NCBI GenBank assembly: GCA_016839665.1 | Contig: JAEOTU010000027.1 | Span: forward strand, 1 to 25,670 | Direction: 5' to 3' | Length of the DNA stretch: 25,670 nt | From: Candidatus Hodarchaeota archaeon | GTDB taxonomy: Archaea; Asgardarchaeota; Heimdallarchaeia; Hodarchaeales; Hodarchaeaceae | Position numbers and translations under genes: made by a program | The notes under the pieces: model-generated | The model's database searches: none | Told to the model about the DNA's origin: nothing | The model's input: only the letters and a program-made list of their open reading frames with translations | Part shown: in pieces, positions 21,307 through 25,670 of the stretch | Layout of the letters: each line of letters begins with the position of its first letter | How positions within the stretch are numbered: the first letter of the stretch is position 1

Positions 21307-23127
21307 ATGACTAGTGGTTACCATAATAAACTGATTAGAGTCAATCTAAGCACAGAATGCATTTCTGTTGAACCATTGCCAAACATCGGTGCAACCTTCC
21401 TTGGAGGGAAAGGACTTGGAGCTTATATATTAACTCGAGAATTAGAACCCAAGATAGATCCTCTTGGGCCTGAAAATAAAATTATTCTAGTCACAGGACC
21501 GTTACAAGGCACAACTATTCCACTCTGTGGCCGATACGCAATAGTCACTAAATCACCTTTGACGGGACTTTTCTTAGACTCACATGCAGGTGGTTCGATA
21601 GGACCTGAATTAAAATTTGCGGGTTATGACGCATTAATTATTGAAGGAGCTGCTGCGAATCCCTGCTACATCGCAATTAGGAATCAAAATATTGAAATTC
21701 GAGACGGAGAGCAATTAACAGGTTTGGATTCATTGGATAAAGAAACAAAAATTCAAGAGGAATTGGGAGACAATACTAAAATCATGTCAATTGGGATTGC
21801 TGGAGAGAATTTAGTTAAATTTGCATGTATTTCAAGTGAGAGTTTTCGGAATTTAGGCCGTGGCGGAATAGGAGCTGTTTTCGGAAGCAAGAATCTCATG
21901 GCTATTGTGTTCAAGGGATCATCTAAGGACGTTCCTGTAGCTGATCTTGAAGCTTGTGAGGAGTTAGCAACAGAGCTACGAAATAGAGCGACAACTGGAC
22001 GAACCTCTGGCCTTAGAATATATCGAATAGGAACCCCAAATTTAGTTTCTGTTGCTTCTAATCGCGATCAGATACCTGTCCGAAATTTCCAGGAAGGAAC
22101 AATTGAAAATCCTGAACTCCTAGAAGAGGAAGCCATGAGTCAATACACAACAAGGAAGCAGCCTTGCTATAAATGTCCAATTTCTTGTGCTCATATCTTG
22201 AAACAGGAGTTTTCTTATGCTAAAGAAGGGCATATCATTCCAGTTCCTGAATATGAAACACTTGGTTTGATCGGCTCCAATTGTGGTGTTGATTTCGACA
22301 CAGTTATAGAAGCAAATTATCTTGCAAACCTTTATTCTCTAGACACTATCTCCCTAGGTTCATCTATTGCTTTTTTCATGGAATGTTCAGAGAAAGATCT
22401 AGTACCAAAGAAATATAAATCAGAAAAAGTTTCTTTTGGAGACAAAGAAGGCTTAATTGATCTCATTCATAAAATTGCGAATCGGCAAGGTGTAGGGGAT
22501 ATTTTAGCAGAAGGAACAAAAAAGGCTGCTGAAGTTTTTGGTCAAGATACCGACAAATTTGCAATCAATGTCAAAGGATTGGAAATGGCCGCATGGGATC
22601 CTCGTGGAAAATTGGCATTGGGATTAAGTTACGCCACAGCCGCGGTTGGTGCATCCCACTTACGGGGGTGGCCAGCTACATCAAAAATTCCTAATGAACC
22701 AGTTACTCCTGATGTCGTGGAAACTCTTGTCAGAGAACAAGATCTCAAATTAATCAAGGATTCCTTAATAATTTGCCATTTTACTCACTCAATAGTACCA
22801 GCGTTAGACTTAGAGGATACACAAGCCCTCTATACTGCAGTCACTGGTCATAAGACTGACGTACGAGAGATAGCGCAAAATATTTGGAGTTTAACCCGTT
22901 ATTTCAACATGAGAGAATTTTCCAAATACGCGGGAGTATATGATCAGCTTCCGTACCGGATGCTGAATGAACCTCTTCCATCTGGTTCTGCTGAGGGTTC
23001 TAAAGCTTTTCAATCAGAAGAAGATTTTAAGAATAGTTTGCGTATTTTGTATCAAATGCGCCGATGTCAAGAAAATGGTGATCTTACTTCGGAAGAAAAA
23101 CAAAGAATAAAAGAACTGATAGGATAA
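21307..23127 (+). CDS. aor: Tungsten-dependent aldehyde:ferredoxin oxidoreductase (AOR family)
   Basis: A 606-residue AOR-family enzyme of full family length, oxidising an aldehyde to the acid and passing electrons to ferredoxin in the cytosol. It binds a tungsten bis-pterin and one [4Fe-4S] cluster. Seen: N-terminal domain 'LIRVNLSTECISVEPLP', 'FLGGKGLGAYIL', 'TKSPLTGLFLDSHAGGSIGPELKFAGYDALI', 'NLGRGGIGAVFGSKNLMAIV' (pterin-binding region), cluster cysteines C287, C290 and C294 in 'CYKCPISC', and the fourth, C490, in 'DSLIICHF'; also 'EYETLGLIGSNCGV' and 'VKGLEMAAWDPRGKLALGL' near the active site. The substrate is not evident. Divergent from the TPP lyase operon, it is the natural sink for an aldehyde made there. 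ATG 21307 starts at the conserved first strand. Confidence 0.95.
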   Translation: MTSGYHNKLIRVNLSTECISVEPLPNIGATFLGGKGLGAYILTRELEPKIDPLGPENKIILVTGPLQGTTIPLCGRYAIVTKSPLTGLFLDSHAGGSIGPELKFAGYDALIIEGAAANPCYIAIRNQNIEIRDGEQLTGLDSLDKETKIQEELGDNTKIMSIGIAGENLVKFACISSESFRNLGRGGIGAVFGSKNLMAIVFKGSSKDVPVADLEACEELATELRNRATTGRTSGLRIYRIGTPNLVSVASNRDQIPVRNFQEGTIENPELLEEEAMSQYTTRKQPCYKCPISCAHILKQEFSYAKEGHIIPVPEYETLGLIGSNCGVDFDTVIEANYLANLYSLDTISLGSSIAFFMECSEKDLVPKKYKSEKVSFGDKEGLIDLIHKIANRQGVGDILAEGTKKAAEVFGQDTDKFAINVKGLEMAAWDPRGKLALGLSYATAAVGASHLRGWPATSKIPNEPVTPDVVETLVREQDLKLIKDSLIICHFTHSIVPALDLEDTQALYTAVTGHKTDVREIAQNIWSLTRYFNMREFSKYAGVYDQLPYRMLNEPLPSGSAEGSKAFQSEEDFKNSLRILYQMRRCQENGDLTSEEKQRIKELIG

Positions 23128-23167
23128 ACTTTAATTTTCTTTACAATTCAAGAGGGTTATATCACAT

Positions 23168-23752
23168 TCATCGTTTGATTAAACAGAATAATTGATTACG
23201 AACTGGAAGAGGCAGTGCTCTAAATTGCGTTGAACGGATTAATTCAAGATCAAAGGCCTTGAAAACCTTCTTCCACTGCTTCAAATTCCGAAAATTATGA
23301 GGAATAGGCATCTCAGAGGAAAATGTTCTATTTTCAATGCAATCAATAACTTGTAAGCCTAGGCGTTCTAGGGAATTATTAAAAACATCTTCAACAATAA
23401 TTAACTTCTTTCTACTCACCCGAATCATTTCTTTTAGTATCGTATCATCCTTACAGTGATGTAGAAGAAATATACCAGCAATAATATCAAAGGATTTGTC
23501 AGGGAAGGGTATATTCTTTCCATCATAAAGAGTAAGAGGAATACCAATGACACGATATTCTTGATACGGGAGAATGTCTAATCCTTGAACCTCAATTCCA
23601 ATTTTTTCCTTGATTCGCATTGAAACATACCCATCCCCATCCCCTACACTCAGCATTGACTCACCTGGCTGAATAAAAAAACTTAAAGAATTAACAATTT
23701 GATTTGCCCGATAATTCCGGATGGGTTCAGCAAGTCTAGTAAGAAGAGTCAA
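23168..23752 (-). CDS. Class I SAM-dependent methyltransferase (type 11-like)
   Basis: A 194-residue single-domain methyltransferase. Motif I is 'MLSVGDGDGYVSMRI' (~33-47), with an acidic residue after strand 2 ('QGLDIL'). The post-I signature 'IPFPDKSFDIIAGIFLLHH' (~81-99) and 'LKEMIRVSRKKLIIVED' are typical of the UbiE/type-11 family. The substrate is unknown; such proteins methylate small molecules, lipids or quinones. TTG 23752 is chosen because GGAG lies 8 bases upstream (23761-23764 on the plus strand) and no ATG is near motif I. It may be expressed alone: there are 147 bases to the Arf-fusion gene upstream, a gap that holds only AT-rich promoter-like sequence. Confidence 0.87.
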   Translation of the reverse strand: MTLLTRLAEPIRNYRANQIVNSLSFFIQPGESMLSVGDGDGYVSMRIKEKIGIEVQGLDILPYQEYRVIGIPLTLYDGKNIPFPDKSFDIIAGIFLLHHCKDDTILKEMIRVSRKKLIIVEDVFNNSLERLGLQVIDCIENRTFSSEMPIPHNFRNLKQWKKVFKAFDLELIRSTQFRALPLPVRNQLFCLIKR

Positions 23753-23899
23753 TAATATTACTCCAAATCTGTGAGAGGAAATATTGTTTACAGGAATGTG
23801 ATTGTCACTTCATTTAATTTCTGTTTAAATGATCTCTTTTAACACGGATGATACGAAAAATGAAATCTATTTAAAAATAACGATTGTAGCGTTATTCTT

Positions 23900-25126
23900 C
23901 TAAGTCGTAATTATAGAAAAGAAGTTAAAGATCCATGGACGGATTTCTTCATGGAGTTTTTCCATCTCTGGGTCATCTATTAATTTTGGTTCCGTACTAA
24001 TTGAACAGAGGAATAAATTGATTGAGCCAAATTCTATTCGATCAATAGTGATGAAAATCCCTCCTATCTGGCTGATAAATGAAAAATGATAGCGTCTTTC
24101 TTTGGTTTCATATACTTCTTTTCTGATTTCCTCCATGACCTCCAAAAATACCTTGTCTCTTGTCTCTTCGATTTGCTCTGTCCATTCAGCAGCAATAAAG
24201 CCACTCTCAGTTATGAGAAAACTTGCTGCTAGACCATGAGTTTGGGAATAGAAGGCTAATGAATCTGATAATATTTCACTGACGGGAGAAATATCAGCAA
24301 AAATTCTTGAAAAATACCATACTAGTCCTTGAACATTAAATATGCTTGTTCTTAACACTCGTTGTCTTATACTGTGTTTTAATAAAATTGGATTTAATAG
24401 CTCTATTATTTGATCGATTGATTTATCGAGGACTCCTTTATCTAAGTCTGGGTCGTATTTATGAAGAACCAAGAATATGTTAGGCGTCTCTTTCAAATAT
24501 TTTAGCTTTATTAACAAATCATCAAAGTATTTCGCAGCTTCTGGTGCAAGTACTTCTTGTTGCGAGTCAATTACAAAAAATAATAACATAGAGCGAGCCA
24601 AATAATGTGTTGGATCATCTAAATAGAGGTTACGAAAACTAGCTTGACCGCCTAAATCCCACACAGAAATATCTAATCCTAGGAAAGATAGATGTTCCAA
24701 TGCTACGCCTTGAGTTGGTAGATCAGCGGGGGTGGTTTTTTGGTTTTGTAAGGTTTTAATGATACTGGTTTTTCCTGCTGCCTCTAAACCTGCGAAACAC
24801 ACACGACGCGCAGACAAGGGGATTTCGGTACTCATAGCAAACTTATAGATAATTGTGGCGGAAAGGGTCCATTTTGTTAGGAGCTTTTGGCTTATTCCTA
24901 TTTCTTCTGCCCTTGTATAGTCGAGATTTGCAAGATTAGCAATAGTTTTGACTTCTGCTTTCCGTTTTAGTTTTGCCGCATAGTATTTTCCAATCCCGAT
25001 AATAGATTTCGGTGTAAAATTTGCGATTTCTTCACGTGGGTATTCATGGATTGGTTTGTCAAGGTAATTGTCCATTATTAAGCTTTTTATTCGTTCTGGA
25101 ATTTCACTGACTGTGTTGTTGGACAA
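23900..25126 (-). CDS. HhH-Arf-like GTPase-roadblock/longin fusion protein
   Basis: Three parts in 408 residues. Residues ~35-98 read as tandem helix-hairpin-helix ('FTPKSIIGIGKYYAAKLK', 'ANLDYTRAEEIGISQKLL'). Residues ~104-275 are an Arf-type GTPase: P-loop 'GLEAAGKT' (113-120), switch I 'PTQG' (137-140, T138), 'WDLGGQ' (156-161; Q161 is the Arf catalytic position), and G4 'HKYD' (222-225) where 'NKxD' is usual, so guanine recognition may be altered. Residues ~285-408 have a roadblock/longin-like alpha-beta pattern ('HGLAASFLITESGFIAAEW', a long helix, two strands). GTP binding is expected; linking a GTPase to its own roadblock-type regulator suggests an autonomous switch, and HhH may contact DNA or protein. 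There is no N-terminal myristoylation Gly. TTG 25126 has GGAG 8 bases upstream. Confidence 0.82.
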   Translation of the reverse strand: MSNNTVSEIPERIKSLIMDNYLDKPIHEYPREEIANFTPKSIIGIGKYYAAKLKRKAEVKTIANLANLDYTRAEEIGISQKLLTKWTLSATIIYKFAMSTEIPLSARRVCFAGLEAAGKTSIIKTLQNQKTTPADLPTQGVALEHLSFLGLDISVWDLGGQASFRNLYLDDPTHYLARSMLLFFVIDSQQEVLAPEAAKYFDDLLIKLKYLKETPNIFLVLHKYDPDLDKGVLDKSIDQIIELLNPILLKHSIRQRVLRTSIFNVQGLVWYFSRIFADISPVSEILSDSLAFYSQTHGLAASFLITESGFIAAEWTEQIEETRDKVFLEVMEEIRKEVYETKERRYHFSFISQIGGIFITIDRIEFGSINLFLCSISTEPKLIDDPEMEKLHEEIRPWIFNFFSIITT

Positions 25127-25308
25127 ATCTAGAACTCCATGCTTCTAATATTTTTCCTAACTAAATTGTTTTCCTTATTATCGGAGAGTTTGTTTCTTTC
25201 TTTTGCATATTTTATCTTAAGCAAGGATTTTTCAAAGTGAATAGACTTGATTCTTATTAATTGTAGTAGTCCGGATCCATACTTCAGCTACAAAACAATT
25301 AGAATCAA

Positions 25309-25670
25309 TCATTTTGATGAAATTGCCCTTTGAGCGGCGAATTTATCTTGTAACTCAACTACTGAATCAGCTAACATTTTAAACGCCCTCTTCACGTTAT
25401 CCCCTGTTTTTGCTGAGGTCTCAACAAATGGTACCGTCCATTTCCCTTTATAGTACTTCATGGAAACACCTTTGGCTAACTCCTCACCTTCTGAGGTACT
25501 GACTGTAAAAGTTTCTTCCCGTAAATCGATTTTATTGGCAAGAAGAATAACGGGGAAGAATTCCAATTTGCAAAAAAGCATAAACTCGAGTAACCAATTG
25601 TGTACGTTTTTATAGGTCTTAGGTCTAGTTACATCGTATAAAATGCATGCACCAGAGGCCCCAGAATAGA
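25309..25670 (-). CDS. Rab/Ras-like small GTPase, C-terminal part (5' end beyond the window)
   Basis: The frame is open to the right edge of the window, so this is the last ~120 residues of a small GTPase; the ATG at 25581 is internal. Seen from the edge: 'YSGASGACILYDVT' (the strand after switch II, as in Rab 'YRGA..ILVYDIT'), 'TYKNVHNWLLEF', G4 'LLANKIDL', and G5 'FVETSAKTGDNV'. The C-terminus ends 'AAQRAISSK' with no cysteine, so no prenyl anchor of the eukaryotic Rab type. The G1-G3 motifs lie outside the window. Asgard archaea carry many such GTPases. It is followed on the same strand, after 182 bases, by the HhH-Arf fusion, with a TATA-like block (about 25208-25220) between them, so the two are probably separate transcripts. 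Confidence 0.9.
   Translation of the reverse strand, partial: YSGASGACILYDVTRPKTYKNVHNWLLEFMLFCKLEFFPVILLANKIDLREETFTVSTSEGEELAKGVSMKYYKGKWTVPFVETSAKTGDNVKRAFKMLADSVVELQDKFAAQRAISSK

Noticed and set aside
25158..25220. Short minus-strand ORF upstream of the Arf-fusion gene
   Set aside because: About 15 codons, no binding site, and it lies in the AT-rich promoter gap.
1..25670. CRISPR array, tRNA/rRNA genes, transposase or phage genes
   Set aside because: No regularly spaced repeats, no tRNA T-loop pattern in the gaps, and no transposase or integrase motif in any frame read.

Overview
The window (about 37% G+C by eye) most likely comes from an Asgard archaeon. The evidence is its eukaryote-like gene content next to archaeal gene-expression signals. 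It encodes a Rab-like GTPase fragment, an Arf-like GTPase fused to a helix-hairpin-helix and a roadblock/longin-like domain, a roadblock/LC7 protein, and a stand-alone Vms1/ANKZF1-type (VLRF1) release-factor domain. TATA-like boxes replace bacterial promoters, and several genes start with TTG behind a GGAG-type ribosome binding site. I cannot fix the lineage; a Heimdallarchaeia-like group is a guess.

Layout. 1-381 is the 3' end of an unrecognised gene. 382-688 is non-coding, with several local hairpins that may form a small RNA. 689-4875 is a tight plus-strand run: roadblock protein, a 653-residue roadblock/winged-helix/zinc-finger protein, an orphan 2-hydroxyacyl-CoA dehydratase activator (HgdC type), and a PLP serine/threonine dehydratase. 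4896-6091 holds a divergent four-helix membrane protein and a nitroreductase. 6278-10631 has a major facilitator fused to an old-yellow-enzyme barrel, a cyclophilin, and a metabolite:H+ symporter. 10785-15969 has an accessory flavour: an HsdM-half-HsdS fusion without a nuclease, two tandem paralogous membrane acyltransferase-like proteins, and a GNAT protein with no normal start codon. 16155-17535 carries a pyruvate-kinase-C-terminal-like protein and the VLRF1 protein. 17549-21196 is a compact minus-strand operon (TPP-dependent lyase/decarboxylase, threonine-dehydrogenase-like SDR, 3-hydroxyacyl-CoA dehydrogenase) divergent from a tungsten aldehyde:ferredoxin oxidoreductase (21307-23127). 23168-25670 has a methyltransferase, the Arf fusion and the truncated Rab-like GTPase.

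How the genes may work together. The 17.5-23.1 kb block reads as a catabolic module: a TPP enzyme makes an aldehyde, the divergent tungsten enzyme oxidises it with ferredoxin, and the two dehydrogenases handle hydroxy/keto intermediates. A 2-hydroxyacyl-CoA lyase (alpha-oxidation-like) route is one testable reading; the substrate cannot be read from sequence. The two ends of the window share a theme of small GTPases and roadblock/longin platforms. The most unusual single genes are the transporter-flavoenzyme fusion, the three-part Arf protein and the VLRF1 protein.
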